Shown: in pieces, positions 39,680 through 50,011 of the stretch
How the letters are laid out: each line of letters begins with the position of its first letter
Numbering within the stretch: position 1 is the stretch's first letter
Source of the DNA: Bacteroidota bacterium
GTDB taxonomy: Bacteria > Bacteroidota > Bacteroidia > UKL13-3
Assembly: GCA_027487625.1 (NCBI GenBank)
Contig: JAIYDG010000641.1
Location: forward strand, 1 to 56,395
Reading direction: 5' to 3'
DNA length: 56,395 nucleotides
The notes under the pieces: model-generated
What the model saw: the letters and a program-made list of their open reading frames with translations, nothing else
Database searches by the model: none
What the model was told of the DNA's origin: nothing
Translations under genes and position numbers: made by a program

Positions 39680-40942
39680 TTATCTAATGATGGTCTCTTC
39701 TCTATCAGGACCCACTGATATTACATTCACAGGAACTTCTATTTGTGATTGAACATAATCCATATAGTTTCTAAATGTTTCAGGTAATTCATTATAAGTT
39801 TTGATTTTACTTAAATCACCTGTCCATCCAGGAAAACTTCTGTATAATGGTTCCAATTTAACATCCTGCATGCTGTATGGAAGTTCAGAAGTTTCAGCTC
39901 CTTCAATCTTATATCTATCACAAACCAAAACCTCTTCAAAGCCGCTCAATACATCACTTTTTGTACAAATTAAATCTGTAACCCCATTTAACATGATAGC
40001 ATATTTTAATGTAGGTAAATCCAACCAACCAGTTCTTCTCGGCCTACCAGTAGTTGCGCCAAATTCATGACCTAATTTACGTAACATTTCACCTGTTTCA
40101 TTTTCCTGTTCAGTAGGAAATGGTCCGTTTCCAACACGTGTACAATAAGCTTTGAAAATTCCGTAAACCTTTTGAATGTGTTGAGGTGAAATTCCTAATC
40201 CACTGCAAGCACCACCTGTAATTGTATTTGAAGAAGTAACAAAAGGATAAGAACCAAAATCAATATCAAGTAAAGTACCTTGAGCACCCTCAGCTAAAAT
40301 CTTTTTACCACTTTTAATTAAATCGTTTACAAAATACTCACTGTTTATGATTTTGAATTGTTTAAGAAATTCAACTGCTTCAAAAAAAGCAGGTTCATGA
40401 TCAGCAAGGTTGTATTCGAAATTTAGTGAGTTCAGTAACTCACAATGAATATTTGTTGCATTACGATATTTTGTAGCAAAACCATCTGTTAATATATCGC
40501 CAACTCTTAAACCACTTCTTCCAATTTTATCTTGATAAGTTGGAGAGATTCCTCTTAATGTAGAACCAACTTTATGTTCACCTTTTTTAGCTTCAGAAGC
40601 AGCATCAACCAAACGGTGAGTTGGAAGAATTAAATGTGCTTTTTGACTAATATAAAGGCTCTTTTTAATATCTACTCCAGTAGCTGAAGCCTTTTCAATT
40701 TCTTTCTTAAGTTGAACCGGATCAATAACAACACCATTACCAATAATATTGGTACAATGTTCATGAAAGATTCCTGAAGGAATTGTATTTAGAACATATT
40801 TATTGCCACCAAATTCAAGTGAATGTCCAGCATTTGGACCACCCTGAAAACGCGCTACTACGTCGTATTGTGGGGTTAATACATCAACAATTTTTCCTTT
40901 TCCTTCATCTCCCCATTGAAGGCCCAATACTACATCTACCAT
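39680..40942 (-). CDS. purA: Adenylosuccinate synthase
   Basis: VDVVLGLQWGDEGKGKIVD; FQGGPNAGHSLEF. Confidence 0.97.
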   Translation of the reverse strand: MVDVVLGLQWGDEGKGKIVDVLTPQYDVVARFQGGPNAGHSLEFGGNKYVLNTIPSGIFHEHCTNIIGNGVVIDPVQLKKEIEKASATGVDIKKSLYISQKAHLILPTHRLVDAASEAKKGEHKVGSTLRGISPTYQDKIGRSGLRVGDILTDGFATKYRNATNIHCELLNSLNFEYNLADHEPAFFEAVEFLKQFKIINSEYFVNDLIKSGKKILAEGAQGTLLDIDFGSYPFVTSSNTITGGACSGLGISPQHIQKVYGIFKAYCTRVGNGPFPTEQENETGEMLRKLGHEFGATTGRPRRTGWLDLPTLKYAIMLNGVTDLICTKSDVLSGFEEVLVCDRYKIEGAETSELPYSMQDVKLEPLYRSFPGWTGDLSKIKTYNELPETFRNYMDYVQSQIEVPVNVISVGPDREETIIR

Positions 40943-40951
40943 ATAAAAATT

Positions 40952-41449
40952 CTAATCTTGTTTAACTATTTTTTTGCAACTCAAACAATGTTGATTTGCA
41001 TCTACTTCAGGCTGTCCGAATAAATACAAAGAATGATTGGTAATTTTAAACTTCATGAGTTCACCCATAGTTGTTTTTATTTGTTGAATTCTAGGGTCAC
41101 AAAACTCAAGAACCTCATTACAAACATTACAAATCATATGGTCGTGTTGTCTAAATCCATAAGCTCTTTCATACCTCGAAATATTCCTTCCGAATTGGTG
41201 TTTAATTACCAAGCCACAATCAAGTAATAAATCTAAAGTATTGTATACAGTTGCTCTGCTCACACGATAGTTTCTATCTTTCATGTGTTCGAAAAGCGTT
41301 TCAACATCAAAATGTTCTTTATTCGAATATATTTCATCAAGAATTGCAAAACGTTCAGGTGTTTTTCTTTGTTGATGAAATTCTAAATATTCAATAAACT
41401 TTTGACGAACCTCTTCCTTAATTGGGTCGCTTACAGCATTATTCTCCAT
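40952..41449 (-). CDS. Fur-family transcriptional regulator
   Basis: KTPERFAILDEIYSNKEHFDVETLFEHMKDRNYRVSRATVYNTLDLLLDCGLV, CxxC pairs. Confidence 0.92.
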   Translation of the reverse strand: MENNAVSDPIKEEVRQKFIEYLEFHQQRKTPERFAILDEIYSNKEHFDVETLFEHMKDRNYRVSRATVYNTLDLLLDCGLVIKHQFGRNISRYERAYGFRQHDHMICNVCNEVLEFCDPRIQQIKTTMGELMKFKITNHSLYLFGQPEVDANQHCLSCKKIVKQD

Positions 41450-41624
41450 TTATTCACTAAGTGTGCGAAGATAAAGGAAGATAAAAGAATGAAAAAGGAA
41501 AAATCAAATTTGGGGAAAACCAATTAAACATTACTGAATAACAGCAATTTAAGTAGATTTAAAACACAAAATCATTCACAATTGAAAGAATTGACCTCTA
41601 ACAAAGTATCGAATATTTGTCGGA

Positions 41625-43841
41625 TTAATTTAAATCTACTCTACTAACACTAATTAATGGACTAGCATCCTTAATTGCATTCATTATATTTTCTAATTGC
41701 TGAGTATCATGAACTTCTAAAAACACTGAACCTTCAAAAGTTCCTTCATTAGAACTTATAGCAATAGACCTCATATTTACTTTTAATTGTTTTGAAATAA
41801 TATCTGTAATGATACTAACAATTCCCACACTATCTATACCTGAAACTTTTATAGAAGTTAAAAATGCTTTACCTTGATTTAGGCCTTCTTGTGCCCATTT
41901 CGCACGAATAATTCTGTAACCATAATTACTCATCAGACTTACGGCATTAGAGCAATTTGTTCTGTGAATTTTAACCCCCTCGCCTACTGTAATAAAACCA
42001 AAAATTTCATCTCCAGGAATAGGATGACAACATTTAGAAAATGTGTATTCCATATCTGCTTCGTTATCTCCTAAAATAATAGCATCGGTAGCCACATTTT
42101 GTGTTGGAGTTTTTGGCTTGGTTGAAACTTGAATTTCTTGAGCAGGTTTATTTCTTTCTGCTTGTAAGATGGCAGAAATATCAAGTTTGGTTCTATCAAT
42201 TTTCTCTGTTGCAATTAAATAATACAACTCCGAAACTGATTTCAACTTTAGGTTTTTACATAAATCTGATAATGCCTCTGAGGTAAATGGAACATGGGAA
42301 TTTTTGAATTTTCTTTCCAGAATTTCTTTTCCCATTGAGGAGGCTTTTAATCTTATTTGTTTAAAATAATCGCGGATTTTTGCTTTTCCCTTAGCAGTTA
42401 TAACAAAGTTTAACCATTCCTCACTTGGTTTTTGTTTGGCACTGGTTAAAATTTCAACCTGATCGCCATTACTTAATTTATGATTGATTGGAACCAGTTT
42501 ATTATTAAGTTTTGCTCCAATACATTTAACACCAAGGTCGGAATGAATATCAAAAGCAAAATCTAAAATTGAAGAACCGGCAGGTAATTTTCTTAAATCG
42601 CCTTTTGGAGTAAAAACAAAAATTTCATCAGAATATAGAGCAAGTTTGAAATCATCTAAAAACTCAAGCGCATTTGAATCAGGATTTTCCAAAATTTCTC
42701 TAACTCTTGAAAGCCAACTTTCAAGACCATTGTCAGCATTTTGGTTTGAATCCTTGTACTTCCAGTGTGCAGCAAAACCTTTTTCCGCAATTTCATCCAT
42801 CCTTTTGCTTCTTACCTGCACTTCAACCCATCTTCCTTTTGGACCCATTACAGTTGTATGCAAACTTTCATATCCATTTGCTTTTGGAGTACTTACCCAA
42901 TCCCGCAATCTGTCTGGATTTGGCGTATAGTGGTCGGTAACCATTGAATATACTCGCCAGCAATCACTTTTTTCATTTTCATATTCTGTATCTACAATAA
43001 TTCGAATAGCAAATAAATCATATACCTCCTCGAAAGGTATATTTTGCTTTTTCATTTTATTTAAAATAGAATGAATACTTTTAGGACGACCTTTAACCTC
43101 ATAAACCAAACCAGCTTGATTAAGGTCTTCAACTATTGGTTCAATAAAGGTTTTGATGTATTTATTTCTTTGAACCTTTGTTTCATTTAATTTGTTCTTT
43201 ACATATATATAATTGTCAGCCTCTAAGTATTTGGTAGAAAGGTCTTCTAATTCCGTTTTTATTGCATATAAACCTAATCTATGAGCTAAAGGGGCATATA
43301 CATAAGCAGTTTCAGAGGCAATTTTAAGCTGAGATTTAGAACTCATACTATCAAGAGTTCTCATATTATGTAACCTGTCAGCAAGTTTTATTAGAATCAC
43401 TCTTACATCATCTCCAAGAGTAAGAAGCATTTTTTTGAAATTCTCGGCTTGTATACTTCTATCAGGTTGATCAAAAACACCTGAAATTTTAGTCAGGCCA
43501 TCAATGATTCTCATTACCTTTTCACCAAACTTTAACTTAATAAGGTCTAAAGTAATTTCGGTATCTTCAACGGTATCATGTAAAAGGGCACTAACTACAG
43601 AAGTTACACCTAAACCAATTTCTTCAGCACAAATTTGAGCTACAGCAAGAGGATGAAGAATATAAGGTTCACCGCTTTTCCTCCTCATATTTTTATGAGC
43701 TTCTAAAGATAAATTAAAAGCTTCCCTGATAATTTTCCGGTCGGCAGCATTTAAACTTCTCTTTATGCTTCTAAGTAAAGTTCTGTATTGTTTTACAATC
43801 AGCTGATTTTCTTTTTCTAATGACTCTTGCTGCAATTCCAT
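41625..43841 (-). CDS. RelA/SpoT bifunctional (p)ppGpp synthetase/hydrolase
   Basis: HD domain (ALLHDTVEDTEITLD), synthetase, TGS, ACT domains. Confidence 0.96.
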   Translation of the reverse strand: MELQQESLEKENQLIVKQYRTLLRSIKRSLNAADRKIIREAFNLSLEAHKNMRRKSGEPYILHPLAVAQICAEEIGLGVTSVVSALLHDTVEDTEITLDLIKLKFGEKVMRIIDGLTKISGVFDQPDRSIQAENFKKMLLTLGDDVRVILIKLADRLHNMRTLDSMSSKSQLKIASETAYVYAPLAHRLGLYAIKTELEDLSTKYLEADNYIYVKNKLNETKVQRNKYIKTFIEPIVEDLNQAGLVYEVKGRPKSIHSILNKMKKQNIPFEEVYDLFAIRIIVDTEYENEKSDCWRVYSMVTDHYTPNPDRLRDWVSTPKANGYESLHTTVMGPKGRWVEVQVRSKRMDEIAEKGFAAHWKYKDSNQNADNGLESWLSRVREILENPDSNALEFLDDFKLALYSDEIFVFTPKGDLRKLPAGSSILDFAFDIHSDLGVKCIGAKLNNKLVPINHKLSNGDQVEILTSAKQKPSEEWLNFVITAKGKAKIRDYFKQIRLKASSMGKEILERKFKNSHVPFTSEALSDLCKNLKLKSVSELYYLIATEKIDRTKLDISAILQAERNKPAQEIQVSTKPKTPTQNVATDAIILGDNEADMEYTFSKCCHPIPGDEIFGFITVGEGVKIHRTNCSNAVSLMSNYGYRIIRAKWAQEGLNQGKAFLTSIKVSGIDSVGIVSIITDIISKQLKVNMRSIAISSNEGTFEGSVFLEVHDTQQLENIMNAIKDASPLISVSRVDLN

Positions 43842-43977
43842 TCGGTAATCCTATTCTTTTGCTGTGAAACTAAACAAAAAGTTTTAGAAATGAAGAAAAA
43901 TTAGCTTTGAAATTTCTAATAAAATAAGGGCTTGAGCAATAAATTACTAAAAAATACTTGATGAAAATGAATAAGTC

Positions 43978-44008
43978 TTTGGAAATCTTAATTAGAATTA
44001 TACATTTG
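43978..44008 (+). promoter_or_regulatory. Consensus Bacteroidota promoter for tRNA-Leu/tig
   Basis: TTTG (43978-43981)-N19-TACATTTG (44001-44008) exact match to TTTG-N19-TAnnTTTG. Confidence 0.8.
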
Positions 44009-44053
44009 CAGTCCTTTAATTTTGAAGGAAAAATACTGTTCTTAATTAACTAT

Positions 44054-44135
44054 GCGGATGTGGCGTAATTGGTAGCCGTGCCAGACTTAGGATCTGGTGC
44101 CGAAAGGCGTGGGGGTTCGAGTCCCTCCATCCGCA
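44054..44135 (+). tRNA. tRNA-Leu (anticodon TAG)
   Basis: Acceptor GCGGATG/CATCCGC; anticodon arm CCAGA-CTTAGGA-TCTGG; long variable arm; T-arm GGGGGTTCGAGTCCCTC. Confidence 0.95.
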
Positions 44136-44150
44136 CGATTTTCAATCAAC

Positions 44151-45533
44151 ATGAACGTTACATTTGATAAAAAAGATGAGCTAAATGCTAGCATTTCAGT
44201 TTCCATCGAACCAAACGATTTCACAGCATCTTACGAAAAAAAGCTTAAGGATTATGGCAAAAAGGCCAATATTCCTGGTTTTCGCGCAGGACAAGCACCC
44301 AAAGGAGTAATCGAAAAAATGGTAGGGCAAAGCATTTTACTTGAAGAAGTAAATGGTTTAGCTAGTAAAGGTCTATTCGATTATATCGAAGAAAACAAAT
44401 TACATGTATTAGGTCAACCAGTAATGTCGGAAGACACTAAAATTGATGAATTAAGCAAAACTGCTTCTTATACATTTTCATTTGATATCGGTTTGGCTCC
44501 TGAATTTGAATTGAATATTTCATCAGCTGATTCATACCCTTTTTATACAGTTAATGTAACTGAAGAAATGGTTAATGACGAATTAAATCGTTTACGTAAA
44601 CAAATGGGTGTTTTAACCGATGTAGAAGAAGTTGGTGAAAATGACATGATTTATGCTCAGTTAAATGAACTATTAGATTCTGGTGAAGTTTTAGAGGGTG
44701 GTGTAAATGCTCCTTCTGTTCCTTTAGCAATTAATACCATTAAAGACGAGGCTTTAAATGCTCAAATTCGTGGATTGAGAAAAGGTGAAACTGTAAAAGT
44801 TAATATCTTTACATTATTCAACCATGATGAAATGGAAATGAGTCATGCCTTAGGAGTTCAAAAACAAGGTGTGCCTGATTTAGGAAAAGAATTCAATCTA
44901 ACTTTAAATGAAATCAAAAGAACAACAGAATCAGAAATGAATCAGGAATTCTTTGATAAAATTTATGGTAAAGATCAAATAACTACTGAAGAAGAACTTA
45001 GAACTAAACTAAGTGCTGAAATCAAAGGATATTTCGACCAACAAGCCAATCATTTATTAGAGCACGAATTATTTGATAGTTTAGTAGCTAAACACAATAT
45101 TAGTTTACCTGATGCAACTTTAAAACGTTGGTTATTAGATAGACATGCTGATAAATTCAATGCAGATAATATTGAAGAAGGTTACATTCCTGAAGCAAAT
45201 TATTTGAGAAATCATTTATTGGAAGAAAAAATTCTTGTAAGCAATGATTTAAAAATAGACGAAGAAGAAATTCGTAATGCAGCTAAAGCTTATACCATGC
45301 AAATGTTTGGTGGTTATAATATGGGTAACTTAAGTGATGATATTTTAAATAGCATCATTGAACCTCAAATGCAAAAAGAAGAATTTAGAAGCAGAATGAT
45401 TAATGTAGCAGCAAGAAATAAAGTAAATGATTACTTGTTGAATACAATTACAAAAGATATCAAAGAAGTTAGTGTTGAGGAGTTCAATGCAATTATTGCA
45501 GAACACAACGGTAAACACCACCACAATCACTAA
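44151..45533 (+). CDS. tig: Trigger factor
   Basis: MNVTFDKKDELNASISVSIEPNDF...KKANIPGFRAGQAPKGVIEKMVGQSIL; true start 44151 (track start 44097 lies inside tRNA). Confidence 0.95.
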   Translation: MNVTFDKKDELNASISVSIEPNDFTASYEKKLKDYGKKANIPGFRAGQAPKGVIEKMVGQSILLEEVNGLASKGLFDYIEENKLHVLGQPVMSEDTKIDELSKTASYTFSFDIGLAPEFELNISSADSYPFYTVNVTEEMVNDELNRLRKQMGVLTDVEEVGENDMIYAQLNELLDSGEVLEGGVNAPSVPLAINTIKDEALNAQIRGLRKGETVKVNIFTLFNHDEMEMSHALGVQKQGVPDLGKEFNLTLNEIKRTTESEMNQEFFDKIYGKDQITTEEELRTKLSAEIKGYFDQQANHLLEHELFDSLVAKHNISLPDATLKRWLLDRHADKFNADNIEEGYIPEANYLRNHLLEEKILVSNDLKIDEEEIRNAAKAYTMQMFGGYNMGNLSDDILNSIIEPQMQKEEFRSRMINVAARNKVNDYLLNTITKDIKEVSVEEFNAIIAEHNGKHHHNH

Positions 45534-45548
45534 GATAATTTTATAAGT

Positions 45549-45587
45549 AAAAGGCCCTGAATTGGAAAGTTCAGGGCCTTTTTTTAT
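45549..45587 (+). terminator. Rho-independent terminator after tig
   Basis: AAAAGGCCCTGAA-TTGGAAAG-TTCAGGGCCTTTTTTT. Confidence 0.85.
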
Positions 45588-45919
45588 TCTTTATTTATGG
45601 TTTGAATAAATCTACATTACTAAGAGTATTCCAAATTGAAGTTGGAACTTTTTAAAGCAGCAATAGACAAAAGGAATTGACATTTTAACTAGTGAAGCTT
45701 ACTTAATTAAGAGAAACTGAATTTAGGTCAAAATTTCAAAGGTATTTTACTATAAAAAAAGTTAATTCATATTTAAAGTTAAAACAATAGAAAAAAAATT
45801 GGGTTACAAAATATCAGGCATTTTGTCAGCACACAAATTTGGCACGGCTATTGAAAAATAAATGGAAGTTCGAGGAATTTTAAAAACCTCTTCTATATTT
45901 GACCAAAGGAAAAACGATT

Positions 45920-46606
45920 ATGAATATTGGAAAAGAATTCCGCAATTACGCGGTAAAACACAAAGGCTTTAGCAGCCTTAAAGTAGATGCTTATATAGAA
46001 AGCTCTATGGAAAATATGACCAGAACTGTAATTGAAGAACGCCCGATGAACTTTAGAGAAATCGACGTATTTTCAAGGTTAATGGCCGACAGAATTATAT
46101 TCATGGGAATGCCTATTGATGATTATGTTGCAAATATTATTCAAGCACAATTGTTATTCTTAGACTCAATGGATGCAAGAAGAGATATTCAAATGTATAT
46201 CAATAGTCCGGGTGGTTCTGTATATGCAGGATTAGGCATCTACGACACTATGCAATGGGTTAATCCAAGCGTAGCAACTATTTGTACAGGTTTAGCAGCA
46301 TCTATGGCAGCAGTATTGTTGTGTGCTGGTGAAAAAGGAAAACGTTCAGCTTTACCTCATGCAAGAGTTATGATTCACCAACCATTAGGTGGAGCTCAAG
46401 GACAGGCATCTGATATTGAAATCACAGCACGTGAAATCCAAAAATTAAAGAAAGAATTGTATGATATTATTTCAAGCCATAGTGGTCAACCATTTGATAA
46501 AGTACAAGCAGATTCTGACAGAGATTACTGGATGATAGCAGCGGAAGCAAAAGAATATGGAATGATTGATGATGTTTTACTAAAGCATAAGCCTGAAGTA
46601 AAATAA
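45920..46606 (+). CDS. clpP: ATP-dependent Clp protease proteolytic subunit
   Basis: [55 protein letters not shown] -7 motif at 45894; start 45920. Confidence 0.95.
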   Translation: MNIGKEFRNYAVKHKGFSSLKVDAYIESSMENMTRTVIEERPMNFREIDVFSRLMADRIIFMGMPIDDYVANIIQAQLLFLDSMDARRDIQMYINSPGGSVYAGLGIYDTMQWVNPSVATICTGLAASMAAVLLCAGEKGKRSALPHARVMIHQPLGGAQGQASDIEITAREIQKLKKELYDIISSHSGQPFDKVQADSDRDYWMIAAEAKEYGMIDDVLLKHKPEVK

Positions 46607-46689
46607 GCTTAAATATTTAAAATCACACCGTGTGTATAATATTAGCATCAACTTAAAGGTATAAAAAGCAATTCATCACATAAAATAAG

Positions 46690-46730
46690 GCAGAAAACCG
46701 AGGTAAAATTCAGTTTTCTGCTTTTTTTTT
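46690..46730 (+). terminator. Rho-independent terminator after clpP
   Basis: GCAGAAAAC...GTTTTCTGCTTTTTTTTT. Confidence 0.75.
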
Positions 46731-47019
46731 GATAGCATAAAATTAACAATTGCGACATTTAAAAGCCTTTTAATAAGCTGAAAACCTACTAATTATAAGA
46801 AATTCTTCAAACGTATAATAAAGAGTACAATTCACACATATCAACAATGAATTGTTAGTATTACAAAAAATCTATATGAAAGGCTGAAATTTTGCCACAG
46901 AATGTAAATATCAATGATTAAAGGTTTAAAGGGCATTTAATTTGAGCAATGCCAAAATATTGCTATCTAATTGTAATAGAGCTTCAAATAACTTCGCAAG
47001 TGAACCTTTAATTAAGATT

Positions 47020-47502
47020 ATGGATAGAAATTTTTACAACATCACCAAAATTTGCCTTGCACTATTTATACTAATGGGCAATTCATGTAAAAAGTCGCTT
47101 GATGACACATCTTCTAACACAAGCCAAACTAAGTGTATCCCCAATAATCTGCCCGATCAATTCAAAGCAGTTTTTGTTTCAGAACAAATTCCAAATCAAG
47201 TTGAGCCTTCACCTATTGCAATTTTCCAGTTTTCACAAGGAATGAAAACATATTCAAATACGAATTGCAAAAATCTTCCAAATACTTGCTCAACAAGTTT
47301 AAAAATTCAAAACATCAGTGGAAGAAGAATGAAAATTGCCTATACAATTGAATATTTACAAGGAAATAACTTCTGGACATCGGATGGTTATGCTGATATT
47401 TTAAAAGACAGTAGTTTTAATACCGGCATTGTTTCTACTAATTGCGGCTGGATAACTACAGATGGATTAAAAGTAATTAAAAAGAGTGCAATTTTTGAAT
47501 AA
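47020..47502 (+). CDS. Hypothetical lipoprotein
   Basis: MDRNFYNITKICLALFILMGNSCKKSLDD lipobox; start 47020. Confidence 0.65.
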   Translation: MDRNFYNITKICLALFILMGNSCKKSLDDTSSNTSQTKCIPNNLPDQFKAVFVSEQIPNQVEPSPIAIFQFSQGMKTYSNTNCKNLPNTCSTSLKIQNISGRRMKIAYTIEYLQGNNFWTSDGYADILKDSSFNTGIVSTNCGWITTDGLKVIKKSAIFE

Positions 47503-47550
47503 ATTCTAGCCATTTAAAAGCCAAAAAATGATTGTATCTTCGCAGTCTAT

Positions 47551-48795
47551 ATGGCGAAAAAGAAAGAAGATAACTGTTCATTTTGTGGCAGACCAAGAAC
47601 TGAAGTTGAATACCTTATTGCAGGTTTAGATGCACTAATCTGCGAAAATTGTATTTCTCAAGCTCATAAAATAATTAACGAAGACCAGGAAAGTTTCTCA
47701 AAAAATGACAGTAAAAAGTCAAGTGGATTTAATCTACTTAAACCTACTGAAATAAAGGCCCACCTCGATCAATATGTTATTGGTCAGGATGAAGCTAAAA
47801 AAGTGCTTTGTGTTGCTGTTTACAACCACTTCAAAAGAATAAATGCGAAAAACAAAAGCAATGAAGTTGAAATTGAAAAATCAAATATTCTTTTAGTTGG
47901 AGAAACCGGAACCGGAAAAACATTATTGGCAAAAACATTAGCAAGAATTTTAGACGTTCCATTTTGTATAGCAGATGCAACTGTTTTAACAGAAGCCGGA
48001 TATGTTGGTGAAGATGTTGAAACAGTTCTTACTCGTCTACTGCAAGCTGCCAACTATGATTTGGAATCTGCTGAAAGAGGCATAATTTATATTGATGAAA
48101 TTGATAAAATTTCGAGGAAAAGTGATAATCCAAGCATCACCAGAGATGTTAGTGGAGAAGGCGTTCAACAGGCATTATTAAAAATTCTTGAAGGAACAGT
48201 TGCCAATGTACCTCCTCAAGGTGGAAGAAAACATCCTGAACAAAAAATGATTCAGGTGAATACACAAAACATTCTTTTCATATGTGGTGGAGCTTTTGAT
48301 GGTATTGATAAAATGATTGCCCGTAGATTACAAACTCAGGCAATTGGTTTTAAAGCCAATGAAATTGAAGAGTTAAAAGAAGGCAATAATATATTGGAAT
48401 ATGTATCACAAGCTGATATCAGAACCTTTGGATTAATCCCTGAGATTATTGGACGTTTGCCTGTATTGTGCCATTTAAATCCTCTAGATAAAGCAGCTTT
48501 AAAAAGCATTTTGCATGAACCTAAAAATGCACTTATCAAACAATATCAATACCTATTTGCACTTGAAGGAATTGAATTGGAAATTAAAGATGAAGTAATT
48601 GATGTAATAGTAGATACTGCTTTCGACTTAAAGTTAGGTGCTAGAGGTCTTAGAAGCATCTGTGAAGCATTAATGATGGATTATATGTATGATGCTCCGG
48701 AAAGAAAATCTGGTGATAACATACTTATAATAGATGCCAAAGGAGCAGAAGAAAAAATGAAAGTAATTCGATTTAAAAATCATACTGCAGCTTAA
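47551..48795 (+). CDS. clpX: ATP-dependent Clp protease ATP-binding subunit ClpX
   Basis: Zn-binding N-term [17 protein letters not shown]...[19 protein letters not shown]. Confidence 0.97.
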   Translation: MAKKKEDNCSFCGRPRTEVEYLIAGLDALICENCISQAHKIINEDQESFSKNDSKKSSGFNLLKPTEIKAHLDQYVIGQDEAKKVLCVAVYNHFKRINAKNKSNEVEIEKSNILLVGETGTGKTLLAKTLARILDVPFCIADATVLTEAGYVGEDVETVLTRLLQAANYDLESAERGIIYIDEIDKISRKSDNPSITRDVSGEGVQQALLKILEGTVANVPPQGGRKHPEQKMIQVNTQNILFICGGAFDGIDKMIARRLQTQAIGFKANEIEELKEGNNILEYVSQADIRTFGLIPEIIGRLPVLCHLNPLDKAALKSILHEPKNALIKQYQYLFALEGIELEIKDEVIDVIVDTAFDLKLGARGLRSICEALMMDYMYDAPERKSGDNILIIDAKGAEEKMKVIRFKNHTAA

Positions 48796-48796
48796 T

Positions 48797-48830
48797 AAAA
48801 AATCCTACTCCTTAAAAGTAGGATTTTTTT
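48797..48830. terminator. Hairpin terminator after clpX
   Basis: AAAAAATCCTACT-CCTTAAA-AGTAGGATTTTTTT. Confidence 0.75.
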
Positions 48831-49879
48831 TATTGGTGATTTTCACGAATTGCATTTGAATGTTTGAGCAAATGCATAAACGAAGCTCTTAATAATTCAC
48901 CCATGTTTTTAGCTTTTGGAAAACGCTGACTACTGTAATAAACAGATAGCTCCTGCTTTAATCTATCTACATGATCTTTGGGAGCTAATTCCTCCTTACA
49001 CATCGCATCCAATAAGCGAACCAATGGCCATTTTGCTGCTTTCATTCTACTTACCATCATTGCCCTTTCTTCTCTTTGATATTGCTTCATCGACTCCACT
49101 GAAATATGCTTCATTCCCAATTCTACATAAGGAAGATTCTGTTTGTAAAACTGTGGCAAATAAACATTCTTTTTACCTTCATAACATTGTTGATCGAAGT
49201 CGATAGCCCTTATTCTGTAATGCACTTCTTCAAAATCTGGAGTAAGTTGAATTACAAAATTACTTGAATGCATATCACCTAATAATTTAATAAAACATCG
49301 TTCATTAAATTTCACAAATTCTTTGGCCAAACGTATCGGATTAAAATCGGGATGATCAACATATAATTTCAGAAAAACATCACCTGGAACACCTGCAATA
49401 TGTTCTTCAATCAAAGTATCACGGTATACTAAATATGATATACGATTTGGAGATAAAAGATGCTCAAGTTCAAGTCCATAAATCCTAGATGCATCTGCCT
49501 TCTTCACATAAAAATAATCAAAATTGTCATTCATTTTATTAACAACTCTAATTCTAAAAGGAGAAGTATTTCCGTATAAACAATTATCTATTCTTTCTAC
49601 AAAAAGGTGATCCATTACTTCCATATCACCACCAGCTTTCATTAATGAATATATCTGTAGTAAATTCCTTTGTATTTCATTAAAAATATCAGGCTTGTAA
49701 ATGCAGGTTTCCCAAAAAGTATCCTTACCTTTTTTATCATAAAGGGTAATTGTTACATCAAAATCCAATAAATCTTTATATTGAAGTTTGATCTTACTTT
49801 CTCTATGATGATGGCGTAAATACTTTCTTAAATGTTCGCCAACTGGCACAGGGATTTTCTTTTTTGAGATTTCAGGCAT
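48830..49879 (-). CDS. Uncharacterised protein with kinase-like-fold motifs
   Basis: YFYVKKADASRIYGLELEHL, LIEEHIAGVPGDV, LLGDMHSSNFVIQ, IRAIDFDQQ; likely start MPEISKK at 49879. Confidence 0.6.
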   Translation of the reverse strand: MPEISKKKIPVPVGEHLRKYLRHHHRESKIKLQYKDLLDFDVTITLYDKKGKDTFWETCIYKPDIFNEIQRNLLQIYSLMKAGGDMEVMDHLFVERIDNCLYGNTSPFRIRVVNKMNDNFDYFYVKKADASRIYGLELEHLLSPNRISYLVYRDTLIEEHIAGVPGDVFLKLYVDHPDFNPIRLAKEFVKFNERCFIKLLGDMHSSNFVIQLTPDFEEVHYRIRAIDFDQQCYEGKKNVYLPQFYKQNLPYVELGMKHISVESMKQYQREERAMMVSRMKAAKWPLVRLLDAMCKEELAPKDHVDRLKQELSVYYSSQRFPKAKNMGELLRASFMHLLKHSNAIRENHQ

Positions 49880-50011
49880 GCTGCAAATTAGGAATAAAGT
49901 CATTAAAAAAGTCTGACTAAAAATTTAAACAAATGAAATATTCATACCTAAAATAATGTAAGCTAATCCAAAATTTAGGAACATAAAAAATAAAAACATA
50001 TTTTGGCATGA

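Noticed and set aside
42646-42947. Three overlapping plus-strand ORFs within relA/spoT
   Set aside because: Multiple frames simultaneously open opposite a strongly coding gene; compositional artefact.
41625-43841. (p)ppGpp synthetase as a toxSAS/CapRel-type toxin
   Set aside because: Full-length HD-synthetase-TGS-ACT housekeeping RelA/SpoT, no antitoxin partner.
44097-44150. N-terminal extension MPKGVGVRVPPSARFSI of the trigger factor ORF
   Set aside because: It is translation of the tRNA-Leu 3' half; the true start is ATG 44151.
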